From an uncultured Pelagibacteraceae bacterium (lineage in GTDB: Bacteria > Pseudomonadota > Alphaproteobacteria > Pelagibacterales > Pelagibacteraceae), in the NCBI GenBank assembly GCA_902589345.1, contig CACISU010000002.1, positions 62,001 to 126,000 of the forward strand: a DNA stretch of 64,000 bases, in the 5' to 3' direction. A program made the translations under genes and the position numbers. This document shows positions 11,993 to 24,028 of the stretch, piece by piece; position 1 is the first letter of the stretch, and every line of letters starts with the position of its first letter. Below the pieces are notes generated by a model, which saw only the letters and a program-made list of their open reading frames with translations, ran no database searches and was not told the DNA's origin.

Positions 11993-13385
11993 TAAATTTG
12001 ATGTTACAGTTATTGGAAGTGGACCAGGTGGATATGTATGTGCAATAAGATTAGCTCAACTAGGTTTAAAAACAGCATGTATTGATTCAAGAACTAAACC
12101 AGGTGGAACCTGTTTAAACATTGGATGCATACCTTCTAAAAATTTATTAAATATCTCAGAAAATTTTAGTAAAGCAAAAAACTTTGAAAAAAGTGGTATT
12201 GAAATTGGAGAACTAAAATTAAATCTATCAAAAATTATGCAAAATAAAGATAAGGCAATTGATACTTTAACTAAAGGTGTAGCATTCCTTTTAAAAAAAA
12301 ATAAAGTAACTTTTTTTAATGGAGTAGGAAGTTTTAAATCAAAAAATACAATTTCTATTTTAAATTCAAATAAAAGTGAAAAAATAATACAAACAAATAA
12401 TACAATTATTTGTACAGGCTCTGAACCAGTTTCTTTGCCAGGAATAAATTTTGATGAGAAGAAAATATTGTCATCAACAGGGGCTTTATCTTTAAATTCA
12501 GTACCAAAAAAAATGATTATAATTGGAGCAGGATATATTGGACTAGAAATGGGCTCCGTATGGTCAAGATTAGGATCAGAAGTACACGTTGTAGAATTTT
12601 TAGATCACATAACACCTGGTATGGATAGAGAAATTTCAGATGAATTCATGAAAATATTAAAAAAACAGGGAATAATTTTTCATTTAAATTCAAAAGTAGA
12701 GACAATTAAAAAAAATGACAGTGAAGTGATAGTTAATTTTTCAGAAAAAAATGGAAATAAAAATACACTTAATTCTGATGTAGTACTGATTTCAGTTGGA
12801 AGAAGAGCTTATACAGACAAACTTAATCTTAAAAAAATTGGAGTCAATTTAGATCAAAAAGGTAGAATAAAAGTTGATAAAAATTTTAAAACTAATATTT
12901 CAAATATTTATGCAATTGGGGACGTTATAGATGGACCAATGCTTGCTCATAAAGCAGAAGAAGAAGGAATTGCAGTTGCAGAGTTAATTAGTGGAAAAGC
13001 TGGACATGTTAATTATGATATTATACCTGGAGTGATATATACATCACCCGAAGTAGCTTCAGTTGGAAAAACTGAGGAGCAATTAAAAAAAAATAATGTT
13101 AATTATAAAGTAGGCAAATTTCCGTTTACAGCAAACTCAAGAGCCAAGGCCATAGATGAACCATTAGGTTTTGTAAAAATGTTAGCAGATTCTAAAACTG
13201 ATAGAGTTTTAGGTGTTCATATTATAGGACCTCATGCAGGTGAATTAATTGCTGAAATGACATTAGCTATGGAATTTGGCGCAAGTTCAGAGGATATAGC
13301 CAGAACATGCCACGCACATCCGACGTTTTCTGAAGCTATAAAAGAATCTGCATTATCAGTAGAAAAAAGACAAATTCACTCTTAA
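11985..13385 (+). CDS. lpd: Dihydrolipoyl dehydrogenase (E3)
   Basis: Reoxidises the lipoyl group of E2 with NAD. The 466-residue product has the FAD motif [12 protein letters not shown], the redox disulfide [13 protein letters not shown], the NAD motif [10 protein letters not shown] and the C-terminal catalytic HAHPTFSEA. Being last in the sucAB operon, it most likely serves the 2-oxoglutarate dehydrogenase complex, though it may be shared with other complexes. Its stop lies 3 bp before a 24-bp palindrome that runs into priA. Confidence 0.97.
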   Translation: MFDKFDVTVIGSGPGGYVCAIRLAQLGLKTACIDSRTKPGGTCLNIGCIPSKNLLNISENFSKAKNFEKSGIEIGELKLNLSKIMQNKDKAIDTLTKGVAFLLKKNKVTFFNGVGSFKSKNTISILNSNKSEKIIQTNNTIICTGSEPVSLPGINFDEKKILSSTGALSLNSVPKKMIIIGAGYIGLEMGSVWSRLGSEVHVVEFLDHITPGMDREISDEFMKILKKQGIIFHLNSKVETIKKNDSEVIVNFSEKNGNKNTLNSDVVLISVGRRAYTDKLNLKKIGVNLDQKGRIKVDKNFKTNISNIYAIGDVIDGPMLAHKAEEEGIAVAELISGKAGHVNYDIIPGVIYTSPEVASVGKTEEQLKKNNVNYKVGKFPFTANSRAKAIDEPLGFVKMLADSKTDRVLGVHIIGPHAGELIAEMTLAMEFGASSEDIARTCHAHPTFSEAIKESALSVEKRQIHS

Positions 13386-13388
13386 TAT

Positions 13389-13412
13389 AATTTCATAAAA
13401 TTTTATGAAATT
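13389..13412. repeat. 24-bp perfect palindrome spanning the priA start codon
   Basis: The sequence AATTTCATAAAA and its exact reverse complement TTTTATGAAATT lie back to back, with the priA ATG at 13405-13407 inside the right arm. As RNA it could fold into a hairpin that hides the start codon, or act as a weak end signal for the sucAB-lpd transcript; no U-run follows. As DNA it could be a protein site. Confidence 0.6.
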
Positions 13413-15360
13413 TCCAGTATTGATTCCAAATATTATTAACCATGCATTTACATATGAGTCTGATTTAAAATTAAAACCTGGAGAATATGTAACAGTTCCT
13501 TTTGGAAAATCAGAAAAAATTGGAGTTATCTGGAACGAATTTGAAAAAGATAAAAAAAAATATTTTAAAATTAAAAATATAAAAAAAAAATTAAATATTA
13601 ATCCGTTAAAAATAGAGACTATAAATTTTTTGAATTGGTTCTCAGAATATAATTTGGTTCCCAAAGGAATGGCCTTAAAAATGCATTTAATAAGTGGAGA
13701 AGCAATTGAAAACTTTAAAGAATTAGAATATGAAAAATATTTTTTAAAAACTAAGATTAAACAATATGAGTTAAATGAAGAACAAGAGAATGCATTTAAT
13801 GAGATTTCAAAAAAAAATAAGAATTTTAGAGTACACTTGCTACAAGGTACAACTGGCTCAGGTAAAACGATTGTTTATTTTAAAGCAATTAAAGAAAAAA
13901 TTAAAGATGGATATCAGGCTTTAATTTTACTACCTGAAATAGGACTTACTAAAGAATTTGAAAAAAAGTTTATAGATTATTTTGGTTTTAAACCAGCGAT
14001 TTGGCACTCAGGAATTACACCTAAAAGAAAAAAAATAATTTGGAGCGGGCTTGCATCAGGAAAAATAAAAGTAGTTATTGGAGCTCGATCTTCTTTATTT
14101 CTTCCATTTTTTAAACTTGGAATAATAACAATTGATGAAGAACACGATCAATCTTTTAAACAGGATGAAGGAATAATATACAATGCTAGGGATATGGCAA
14201 TATCTAGAGCAAAGTTTGAAAATATTCCTATTAACTTAGTAACTGCAGTACCTTCAATAGAAACTTATGAAAATATTAAAAAGAATAAGTTTTCATATTC
14301 TAGATTGATTAAAAGATTTAAAAATGCAGATTTACCACAGCATGAAATAATAGATTTAAATAAATATAGATTAGCAAATAACTCTTGGATATCATCAAAA
14401 ACTATTGATAAAGTAAAAGAACATTTACATAATGGTGATCAAGTTCTTTTTTTTATTAATAGAAGAGGTTTTGCTCCAGTAGCTTTATGTAAAAACTGTT
14501 TAAAGATTTATTCTTGTCCCAATTGTTCAATAAATCTTGTTTATCATAAAGAAAAAAAAAATCTTCTTTGTCATTACTGTGGATTTAAATCGTTATTAAA
14601 TAAAAAATGTGAAAAAAAAGATATTTGTGAATTTATTTTTAGTGGTCCTGGGGTAGAAAGAATTGCAGAGGAAGTCAAAAATTTATTCCCTAAAATTAAT
14701 TCTGTAATTTTTTCAAGTGATACTATGAATAAAAAATCTTCAAACAATATTTTAGAAAAAATAATTAATAATCAAATAAAAATACTTGTTGGGACTCAAC
14801 TAATATCTAAAGGTTTCCATTTCCCAAATTTAAACTGTATTGTAGTGATTGATATTGATTTAACATCACAAGGGCATGATTTAAGAACCGCAGAAAAAAA
14901 TTTACAACTTTATCATCAATTATCAGGAAGAGCTGGTCGAGATGGAAAGCCAGCTAAAGTATATTTTCAGACTTACAATTTAAAACCAAATCTTATTAAT
15001 CAAATTACTAATAAAGATCCATTTATTTTTTTAGATAATGAATTAAATTTAAGAAAAAAAAATAATTTACCTCCATTCGAGAGATTTATTTCTTTAATTT
15101 TAACTTCCAAAAATGAAAAAAAACTTGAAAAAGAGTCCCATCTTTTAAAAGAAATATTAGCATCAAAACTAAATGGGAAAGTTTTAGGCCCGATAAATGC
15201 ACCAATTTACAGAGTTAGAAAAAATTTTAGAAATAGACTTTTAATTAGGTCTAAGAAATCTTTCAAAATTCAAAATTCACTATCTAAAATTCTAGAAAAT
15301 TATAAACTTCCCACTGGAATAAAACTGACAGTTGATGTTGATCCAATTACCTTTAATTAA
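13405..15360 (+). CDS. priA: Primosomal protein N' (replication restart helicase)
   Basis: Superfamily 2 helicase that reloads the replisome at stalled forks. Seen are the Walker A motif GTTGSGKTIVYF, the DEEH box (TIDEEHDQSFKQ), the Cys-rich zinc region (CKNCLKIYSCPNCS, CHYCGF) and GPGVERIAEEV, then GTQLISKGFHF and the SGRAGRDG motif. The 651 residues are shorter than the about 730 of many PriA proteins. The last zinc Cys pair is spaced CEKKDIC rather than CxxC, which may alter that site. The ATG at 13405 is the only plausible start and lies in a palindrome. Confidence 0.95.
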   Translation: MKFPVLIPNIINHAFTYESDLKLKPGEYVTVPFGKSEKIGVIWNEFEKDKKKYFKIKNIKKKLNINPLKIETINFLNWFSEYNLVPKGMALKMHLISGEAIENFKELEYEKYFLKTKIKQYELNEEQENAFNEISKKNKNFRVHLLQGTTGSGKTIVYFKAIKEKIKDGYQALILLPEIGLTKEFEKKFIDYFGFKPAIWHSGITPKRKKIIWSGLASGKIKVVIGARSSLFLPFFKLGIITIDEEHDQSFKQDEGIIYNARDMAISRAKFENIPINLVTAVPSIETYENIKKNKFSYSRLIKRFKNADLPQHEIIDLNKYRLANNSWISSKTIDKVKEHLHNGDQVLFFINRRGFAPVALCKNCLKIYSCPNCSINLVYHKEKKNLLCHYCGFKSLLNKKCEKKDICEFIFSGPGVERIAEEVKNLFPKINSVIFSSDTMNKKSSNNILEKIINNQIKILVGTQLISKGFHFPNLNCIVVIDIDLTSQGHDLRTAEKNLQLYHQLSGRAGRDGKPAKVYFQTYNLKPNLINQITNKDPFIFLDNELNLRKKNNLPPFERFISLILTSKNEKKLEKESHLLKEILASKLNGKVLGPINAPIYRVRKNFRNRLLIRSKKSFKIQNSLSKILENYKLPTGIKLTVDVDPITFN

Positions 15361-15380
15361 TTACAAAAAAAAGCTATTAT

Positions 15381-15411
15381 TTGACAAACTGCTTCTTGAA
15401 GACGGTAAACT
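15381..15411 (+). promoter_or_regulatory. Possible promoter of the atpHAGDC operon
   Basis: A perfect TTGACA (15381-15386) lies in the 105-bp gap between priA and atpH. The best -10 candidate is TAAACT (15406-15411) at 19-bp spacing, which is weak, so the -35 is convincing and the -10 is not. The leader up to the TTG start would be about 50 nt. Confidence 0.35.
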
Positions 15412-15465
15412 CATATGTTAACAAATCCAAAATTTATAAAACCTTCTATATTTTAAGGAGTAAAA

Positions 15466-16023
15466 TTGAGCGCTAATAAACAATTTTCTGATACATCGGC
15501 AGGCAGGTATTCACTGGCGCTTTACGAGCTGGCTGAAGAAATGAATTGTATAAATGAAGTCGAAATTCATTCTAATGCAATAATTAATTTAATATCAGAA
15601 AATAATGATTTTAATTTATTAATAAAAGATCCAACAAATAATCAAAACGATCAATTAGCGGTAATATCAAATATTTATAAAAATTATAACTTAAATAATT
15701 TACTATTTAAATTTATAAATTTTTTAATCTCAAAAAGAAGATTTTTTTATTTGGACAAAATACTAAAAAATTTTGTTGATACATGTTCAAAAAAAAGAGG
15801 CGAGGTTAAAGCTGAATTAATATCTGCAAAAAAACTTTCAGAAGTTGAAATAGAGAAAATTAAAAATGAATTATCTAAAAATTTTAGTTCTAAAATAAAA
15901 CTAAACTATAAATATGATGAGAGTTTAATTGGGGGCTTGGTAGTACAAGTGGGAAGTTTAATGGTAGACACATCAATCAAGAATAAATTACAACAAATTG
16001 AAAATAGAATGATAGAGGCTTAA
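15466..16023 (+). CDS. atpH: ATP synthase F1 delta subunit
   Basis: Links the F1 head to the peripheral stalk. The 185-residue product shows the delta/OSCP pattern: N-terminal helical SAGRYSLALYELAEE, and a C-terminal region with DESLIGGLVVQVGSLMVDTSIKNKLQQ. The start is TTG at 15466, chosen because a strong Shine-Dalgarno AAGGAG (15455-15460) sits 5 bases upstream and no ATG fits. It is the first gene of the F1 operon; the F0 genes are elsewhere, as usual in alphaproteobacteria. The stop is directly followed by the atpA ATG. Confidence 0.95.
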   Translation: MSANKQFSDTSAGRYSLALYELAEEMNCINEVEIHSNAIINLISENNDFNLLIKDPTNNQNDQLAVISNIYKNYNLNNLLFKFINFLISKRRFFYLDKILKNFVDTCSKKRGEVKAELISAKKLSEVEIEKIKNELSKNFSSKIKLNYKYDESLIGGLVVQVGSLMVDTSIKNKLQQIENRMIEA

Positions 16024-17559
16024 ATGGAAATAAATCCTTCAGAAGTTACAAAAATATTAAAGGAACAAATTAAAAAATTTGGTGATAAAGCAGAAGTTAC
16101 AGAAGTGGGTCAAGTTTTATCAGTGGGAGATGGTATAGCAAGAATATATGGATTAGATAATGTTCAAGCTGGAGAAATGGTAGAATTTGCAGATGGATCT
16201 AAAGGTATGGCACTTAATTTAGAAAGTGAAAATGTTGGAGTTGTAATTTTTGGAGATGATAAAGCAGTCAAAGAAGGAGATACTGTAAAAAGAACTGGAG
16301 CTATTGTTGATACTCCAGTTGGAAAAGAATTACTTGGAAGAGTAGTTGATGGATTGGGAAATCCAATAGACGGCAAGGGAGCACTTGATAAAGGTGTTAA
16401 AAAAAGTAGAGTTGAAGTAAAAGCTCCTGGAATAATTCCTAGAAAATCAGTTAATGAACCAATGCAAACTGGACTTAAATCAGTAGATAGTCTAGTGCCA
16501 ATTGGCAGAGGACAAAGAGAATTAATAATTGGCGATAGACAAACAGGAAAAACTGCTGTTGCAATAGATACAATCATTAATCAAAAAAAAATAAATGAAT
16601 CGAATGATGAAAAATTAAAACTATATTGTGTCTACGTGGCAATTGGCCAAAAAAGATCTACAGTTAGACAAATTGAAAAAACTTTAGAGGAAGCTGGTGC
16701 GATGGAATATACAACAATAGTAGCTGCTACAGCTTCAGATGCTGCGCCACTTCAATTTTTAGCACCATATACAGGATGTGCCATGGGAGAATATTTTAGA
16801 GATAATGGAATGCATGCATTAATTATTTATGATGATTTATCGAAACAAGCAGTAGCTTATAGACAAATGTCTTTATTATTAAGAAGACCACCAGGTAGAG
16901 AAGCTTATCCAGGAGATGTATTTTATTTACACAGTAGACTACTAGAAAGAGCAGCAAAACTAAGTGATGAGCATGGTGGAGGATCTTTAACAGCTCTTCC
17001 AATTATTGAAACCCAAGGTGGTGATGTATCGGCTTTTATTCCTACAAATGTAATTTCTATCACTGATGGACAAATATTTCTTGAAACTAACTTATTTAAC
17101 CAAGGAATTAGACCTGCAATAAATGTAGGCCTATCTGTATCTAGAGTTGGTTCATCAGCACAAACTAAAGCAATGAAAAAAGTATCAGGTTCAATGAAAC
17201 TTGAGCTTGCTCAATATAGAGAGATGGCAGCTTTTGCACAATTTGGATCTGACTTAGATGCATCGACTCAAAAACTTTTAAATAGAGGTTCTAAGCTAAC
17301 AGAACTTTTAAAACAAAACCAATATACCCCCATGACTGTTGCTGAACAGGTAGTTTCAGTTTTTTGTGGAGTCAGAGGTTATTTAGATGATATTGAACTT
17401 AAAGATATCTCTGAATTTGAGTCCAAAATTATCGAAAAATGTAAAAGTGAAAAGCCTGAAATAATAGATGCTATTTCTAGTTCAGGAAAATTAGACGATA
17501 ATACAGAAAAATTATTAGTGGAAGTAATAAAAAATTTAAAGACCAATAGTAGTACTTAA
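16024..17559 (+). CDS. atpA: ATP synthase F1 alpha subunit
   Basis: Non-catalytic nucleotide-binding subunit of F1. It has the beta-barrel N-terminus ([19 protein letters not shown]), the P-loop [14 protein letters not shown], and the signature [17 protein letters not shown]. The 511 residues are normal. It abuts atpH directly and is followed by atpG after 3 bp. Confidence 0.98.
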   Translation: MEINPSEVTKILKEQIKKFGDKAEVTEVGQVLSVGDGIARIYGLDNVQAGEMVEFADGSKGMALNLESENVGVVIFGDDKAVKEGDTVKRTGAIVDTPVGKELLGRVVDGLGNPIDGKGALDKGVKKSRVEVKAPGIIPRKSVNEPMQTGLKSVDSLVPIGRGQRELIIGDRQTGKTAVAIDTIINQKKINESNDEKLKLYCVYVAIGQKRSTVRQIEKTLEEAGAMEYTTIVAATASDAAPLQFLAPYTGCAMGEYFRDNGMHALIIYDDLSKQAVAYRQMSLLLRRPPGREAYPGDVFYLHSRLLERAAKLSDEHGGGSLTALPIIETQGGDVSAFIPTNVISITDGQIFLETNLFNQGIRPAINVGLSVSRVGSSAQTKAMKKVSGSMKLELAQYREMAAFAQFGSDLDASTQKLLNRGSKLTELLKQNQYTPMTVAEQVVSVFCGVRGYLDDIELKDISEFESKIIEKCKSEKPEIIDAISSSGKLDDNTEKLLVEVIKNLKTNSST

Positions 17560-17562
17560 GAT

Positions 17563-19870
<2,308 letters not shown>

Positions 19871-19871
<1 letters not shown>

Positions 19872-20269
19872 TGAGCGAAGAATATAAATTAGAGATAATT
19901 AATCCAGAAGAGTCTTTCTTGATTAAAGAAGATGTAATCGAAGTTGTTGTTCCAGCTTTTGAGGGAGAAATGGGAATATTAAAAGATCATATTTCAATAA
20001 TCTCATTTTTAAAACCTGGTATAATAAAAGTTATTACCAAATCTTCTGAAGAAAAATACTATTTAGAAGATGGAATTGTTGAATTTAAGGATAATAATTT
20101 ATCAATTTTAACAAGCTTTGTTGTAAAAACATCTGAATTTGAAAAAAGCAGATTAAATAATCTTCTCGAGGAAGCTGAAAAAGAAATTAAAAATACTGAA
20201 ATTAATGATCAAAAAAAATATTTAATTGATCAAAAAATAGAAGTTCTTAAATCTCTATCAATAAATTAA
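19871..20269 (+). CDS. atpC: ATP synthase F1 epsilon subunit
   Basis: Rotor subunit that regulates ATP hydrolysis. The N-terminal beta-sandwich pattern is clear (FEGEMGILKDHISIISFLKPG), followed by a short helical C-terminal region. At 132 residues it has normal size. It overlaps atpD by 1 bp. Its stop codon overlaps the stop of the convergent rppH by 4 bp, so no terminator sits between the two operons. Confidence 0.95.
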
Positions 20270-20739
20270 AAAATTAAATTTAGATGTTTTTGTATTTTTT
20301 TATAAACTTCTAATTTAAAACTGACTGCAACTTTAGTTATATCACTTATGTCTATCCACTTCCAATCCATAAATTCTGGTTTGTGAGTATTTAAATTTAT
20401 TTCTTTATCATTTCCATTAAATCTCATTATAAACCATTTTTGTTTTTGTCCCCTATATTTTCCTTTCCATATTATTCCTAATAAATTTTGAGGCAATTCA
20501 TATGTTAACAATTCATCAATTTCTTTTATTAAATCAACACTTTCAATTCCTGTTTCTTCTTTGAGCTCTCTTAATGCTGCAGATAAATATTCTTCACCAG
20601 GATCAATCCCGCCCTGGGGCATTTGCCAAAAATTTTTTGGATTATCTATTCTTTTTCCAACAAAAATCTTATTAGATTTATTTAAAACTACAATTCCTAC
20701 GCCATCTCGCAATGGCAAGTTATCTAATTTTTTTTTCAT
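20266..20739 (-). CDS. rppH: RNA pyrophosphohydrolase (Nudix)
   Basis: Removes pyrophosphate from the 5' end of mRNA to start decay, or acts as a dinucleoside polyphosphatase. The Nudix box is complete: GGIDPGEEYLSAALRELKEETGI, shown here by its G(x5)E...REL.EE.G core at about residues 43-65. MPQGGID and the KWFIMRF segment match the RppH/IalA group. The 157 residues are typical. It is the last gene of the rplU operon, 3 bp after ctpA, and meets atpC tail to tail. Confidence 0.93.
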   Translation of the reverse strand: MKKKLDNLPLRDGVGIVVLNKSNKIFVGKRIDNPKNFWQMPQGGIDPGEEYLSAALRELKEETGIESVDLIKEIDELLTYELPQNLLGIIWKGKYRGQKQKWFIMRFNGNDKEINLNTHKPEFMDWKWIDISDITKVAVSFKLEVYKKIQKHLNLIF

Positions 20740-20742
20740 TTA

Positions 20743-21885
20743 CTAACCGTTTAGTAACTTAATAGCATATTCAAGCTGGTTATCAGTATCAGTATTTATT
20801 CTAAATTCTTCAGAACCTTCCGCAACAATTATGTCAGGGGATACTCCAACTTCAGAAATAGATTTTCCTGATGGAAGATAATATTTGGAAACTGTTAATC
20901 TTATTGCACCTCTATTCTTTAATGGAATAATTGACTGAACCGAACCTTTTCCATAACTATTTTCTCCAATGACTATTGCTCTTTTATGATTTTTTAAAGC
21001 TCCGGCAACTATTTCTGCTGCAGACGCAGAACCATAATTTATTAGAACAATAAGTGGATTTCCATTAATAATATCACCTTTCTTAGCAAACCATTTTCTA
21101 TTTTCTCTTTCTTTCCTACTTTTTGTTGAAACTATTTCTCCATTATCAAGAAAAAAATCTGCAATTTTTATTGCTTGGGACAATAGTCCTCCAGGATTAT
21201 TTCTTAGATCTAAAATAAAATACTCAACATTTTTATTTTTTTTTAATTTTGAAACTTTTTCTTTTATTTGTTTACTGCTATTTTCATTAAATGAAGTTAG
21301 TCTTATATATCCTAAATTTGTATCTATAATTTTTGACTTAACAGACTCTATTTTTATAATTTCTCTAGTAATATTAAATATTAATGACTTTTTTACACCT
21401 CGTCTTCTTATCGTAATTTCTAAATCTGAACCAACAGGTCCTCTCATCAATTCAACTGCTTCAGTTAGTGATTTTCCTTGTACTTGTTCATTACCAATTT
21501 TGACTATGTAGTCACCAGCTTTAATTCCAACTCTATCTGCTGGTGAGCTATCAATTGGAGATATAACTTTCACAACGCCCGCCTCCATTCCCACTTCGAT
21601 GCCGAGTCCTCCAAATTCACCGCTTGTTTCAGTCTGCATTTCATTAAACATTTCAGGAGACATATAGGCAGAATACGGATCTAAAGATTGAAGAACCCCA
21701 TTTATTGCTGCGTCCATGGCCTCACTTTGATTAATATCATCAACATATTCTTTATTAATCTTATCTAAAACTTCACTGAATAAATCAACTTTACTATATA
21801 TATCTTCTTCTTTATCAGCGAATGACAAGCTGATATTTAATGTAAAAAAAATTGTTAGAATAATTAAATATAAGAATTTTTTCAT
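20743..21885 (-). CDS. ctpA: Carboxy-terminal processing protease (S41)
   Basis: Periplasmic serine protease that trims exported or membrane proteins. An N-terminal signal segment (about residues 2-22, ending near SLSFA) is followed by a PDZ domain (about 90-165, EFGGLGIEVGMEAG and GIKAGDYIVKIG) and the S41 catalytic core with the Ser in YGSASAAEIVAGAL and the Lys in SYGKGSVQ. At 380 residues it is slightly short for the family, mainly because the C-terminal tail is short. It overlaps rsfS by 4 bp (ATGA). Confidence 0.95.
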   Translation of the reverse strand: MKKFLYLIILTIFFTLNISLSFADKEEDIYSKVDLFSEVLDKINKEYVDDINQSEAMDAAINGVLQSLDPYSAYMSPEMFNEMQTETSGEFGGLGIEVGMEAGVVKVISPIDSSPADRVGIKAGDYIVKIGNEQVQGKSLTEAVELMRGPVGSDLEITIRRRGVKKSLIFNITREIIKIESVKSKIIDTNLGYIRLTSFNENSSKQIKEKVSKLKKNKNVEYFILDLRNNPGGLLSQAIKIADFFLDNGEIVSTKSRKERENRKWFAKKGDIINGNPLIVLINYGSASAAEIVAGALKNHKRAIVIGENSYGKGSVQSIIPLKNRGAIRLTVSKYYLPSGKSISEVGVSPDIIVAEGSEEFRINTDTDNQLEYAIKLLNG

Positions 21886-22232
21886 ATCATAACTTTTTCT
21901 TTAGGCATTAGTTCAGACCACATTTTTTCTAATTCATAAAATTTTCTTTTATCTGGATTAAAGATATGAACTATTAAATCTATTCCATCTACTAACTTCC
22001 ATTCATTACTATCTTTTCCCTCTATTTTACAATTTAAAATTCCATTTTTTTTAAATCCTTCTAAAACTTGCTCAGATAAAGCTTGTATGTGTCTTGAAGA
22101 AGTACCACTAGCTACAATCATATAATCAGCAATTGATGACTTGCCCTCTAAATTTATAGAAACTATATCTAAAGCCTTGTTTGAGTCTAAGATTTTAATT
22201 ATATCTTTTTTAAGGTTGGAAATTTTTTCCAT
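21882..22232 (-). CDS. rsfS: Ribosomal silencing factor RsfS
   Basis: Binds ribosomal protein L14 and blocks subunit joining when nutrients are short. The 116 residues include the family core: KALDIVSINLEGKSSIADYM, VASGTSSRHIQALS, KIEGKDSNEWKLVDGIDLIVHIF and the C-terminal REFYELEKMW-like segment (here KFYELEKMWSEL). It follows nadD after 16 bp. The usual neighbour rlmH is absent; ctpA follows directly with a 4-bp overlap. Confidence 0.93.
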   Translation of the reverse strand: MEKISNLKKDIIKILDSNKALDIVSINLEGKSSIADYMIVASGTSSRHIQALSEQVLEGFKKNGILNCKIEGKDSNEWKLVDGIDLIVHIFNPDKRKFYELEKMWSELMPKEKVMI

Positions 22233-22248
22233 TAATACGATGAGACTA

Positions 22249-22776
22249 TCAAATTTTTCTCAATTGAGAAGATGAAATATTGACCTTTTTAAAAGATATA
22301 AAAACCAAACCTTTTTTATTAAATTTTTTATAGGTTAATGATTTCATTGATCTATGTTTATATCCTTTTCTATCAAAGACTAAAATTTTACATTCATTGA
22401 AAATTTCTTGCCATTTATACCATTTATGAAAATTAATTAAATTATCAGCACCCATAATAAAATATAAACCATTTGTTTTTTCATATTTTTTAATAAAATT
22501 TATAAGATCGATTGTTTTTCTGGATTTTATTTTTTTCTCAAAATATTTAATTTTTATAAATTTATTTTTTAAATTTATTTTTTTTGCATATTTTATTCTT
22601 TTTAATAAACTTAAGTTACTTTTTTTTTTAAATGGATTTTGATTTGTTATGCACCAAATTATTTTATCTAGTTTAAATTTTTTTTTTGCTATTTTAGAAA
22701 TTTCAATATGACCATTATGCGCTGGATCAAAAGTTCCTCCTAATATACCAATTTTTTTTTTAAAATTTTTTTTCAA
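22249..22776 (-). CDS. nadD: Nicotinate-nucleotide adenylyltransferase
   Basis: Makes nicotinate adenine dinucleotide in NAD synthesis. The nucleotidyltransferase motif GILGGTFDPAHNGHIEIS is at the N-terminus. Conserved features further in are WCITNQNPFK, FIMGADNLINFHKW and the C-terminal ISSSQLRK motif. The protein ends right after this motif (175 residues), without the 20-25 residues found after it in E. coli NadD. Base composition is very AT-rich, giving many Lys residues. It lies 1 bp after proA. Confidence 0.92.
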   Translation of the reverse strand: MKKNFKKKIGILGGTFDPAHNGHIEISKIAKKKFKLDKIIWCITNQNPFKKKSNLSLLKRIKYAKKINLKNKFIKIKYFEKKIKSRKTIDLINFIKKYEKTNGLYFIMGADNLINFHKWYKWQEIFNECKILVFDRKGYKHRSMKSLTYKKFNKKGLVFISFKKVNISSSQLRKI

Positions 22777-22777
22777 T

Positions 22778-24028
22778 TTATTTTCTTATTTGTCCAGTAC
22801 CTATTATTTCATACTTATATGATACTAGTTGATTCAATCCAACAGGACCTCTAGGAGGTATTTTATTAGTTGAAATTCCTACCTCTCCTCCAAAACCAAA
22901 TTCTCCTCCATCTGCAAATTGTGTTGAGGAATTAAGTATTGCAATTGAACTTTTAACATTCTTTAAAAAAAAATTTGCGGTCTTTTTATTTTGTGTCAAA
23001 ATTGCATCTGTGTGCATTGTTCCATATTTATTTATATGATTAACAGCAACTTTTACATCTTTTACAGATTTGGCAGACACCATTGGTAGTAAATATTCTT
23101 TAGACCAATCTTTTTCAGTAGCATTTTTCGCTTTTCCTTTAAAAATTTTTTTTATTTTCTTATCTGCAATTATAATACAATTATTTTTTTCAAGTTTTTT
23201 TAAAACAGGATTAACAAATTTTTTTAGAGTTTTTTCGTGAAATAATACAGTCTCAGTTGCGCCACATATACTCGTATTTCTCAACTTTGCATTATATACA
23301 ATTTTTTCAGCAAGATTTAATTTTGCATCTTTATCTATAAAGGTGTGACAATTGCCTTCTAAATGACCAATTATTGGAATTTTAGAAATTTTTTGGACTT
23401 TTGAAACTAAGTTTTTTCCTCCTCGAGGTATAATAACATCAATAAATTTTTCCATTTTAGAAAGAAGTATATCTACAACTTTCCTATTTCTATTTTTAAT
23501 AAATTGTACATAATTTTCATCGACTTTATTTTCCTTAAGAGCTTTTCTAAATAATTTTGAAATTATTAGATTTGAAAAATATGCTTCTGAACCACCCCTC
23601 AAAATAACACTATTCCCAGATTTAAAACACAAACTTGATACATCTGATGTAACATTCGGTCGACTTTCATATATTACCCCAATAACACCTATAGGTATTG
23701 TAACTCTTTTTATAACTAATCCATTTGGTCTTTTCCATTTACTTAAAGTTATATTTGTAGGGTCTTTAAGTTTCGCAATATTATTTATCGATTTAATTAT
23801 TTGATTTATTTTAGAATTATTAAGTAATAATCTGTCGATTAAATTTTCTTTAAGACCTTTTTTAATTGCAAATTTAATATCCTTTTTATTTTCTTTAATT
23901 ATTTTCGATTTATTTTCATTAATTAATTTTCCAAATTTATATAAAATTTTATTTTTTAATTTTTGGTCTATTTTTACAGTTAATGCCCTATTAGCTTTTT
24001 TACCTATATTTACTAAATTTTTATCCAT
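22778..24028 (-). CDS. proA: Gamma-glutamyl phosphate reductase
   Basis: Second step of proline synthesis, reducing glutamyl-5-phosphate to the semialdehyde. The 416 residues are standard. Visible are VIYESRPNVTSDVSSLCFKSGNSVILRGG, given here by its IGVIYESRPN and KSGNSVILRGG parts, the catalytic Cys in NTSICGATETVLFH, and FGGEVGISTNKIPPRGPVG at the end. The ATG overlaps the proB stop by 1 bp. Confidence 0.97.
   Translation of the reverse strand: MDKNLVNIGKKANRALTVKIDQKLKNKILYKFGKLINENKSKIIKENKKDIKFAIKKGLKENLIDRLLLNNSKINQIIKSINNIAKLKDPTNITLSKWKRPNGLVIKRVTIPIGVIGVIYESRPNVTSDVSSLCFKSGNSVILRGGSEAYFSNLIISKLFRKALKENKVDENYVQFIKNRNRKVVDILLSKMEKFIDVIIPRGGKNLVSKVQKISKIPIIGHLEGNCHTFIDKDAKLNLAEKIVYNAKLRNTSICGATETVLFHEKTLKKFVNPVLKKLEKNNCIIIADKKIKKIFKGKAKNATEKDWSKEYLLPMVSAKSVKDVKVAVNHINKYGTMHTDAILTQNKKTANFFLKNVKSSIAILNSSTQFADGGEFGFGGEVGISTNKIPPRGPVGLNQLVSYKYEIIGTGQIRK

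Noticed and set aside
22233-22260. Frameshift cutting off the nadD C-terminus
   Set aside because: After the stop there are further stops in the short gap and no sequence resembling the missing NadD tail; a naturally short protein is more likely.
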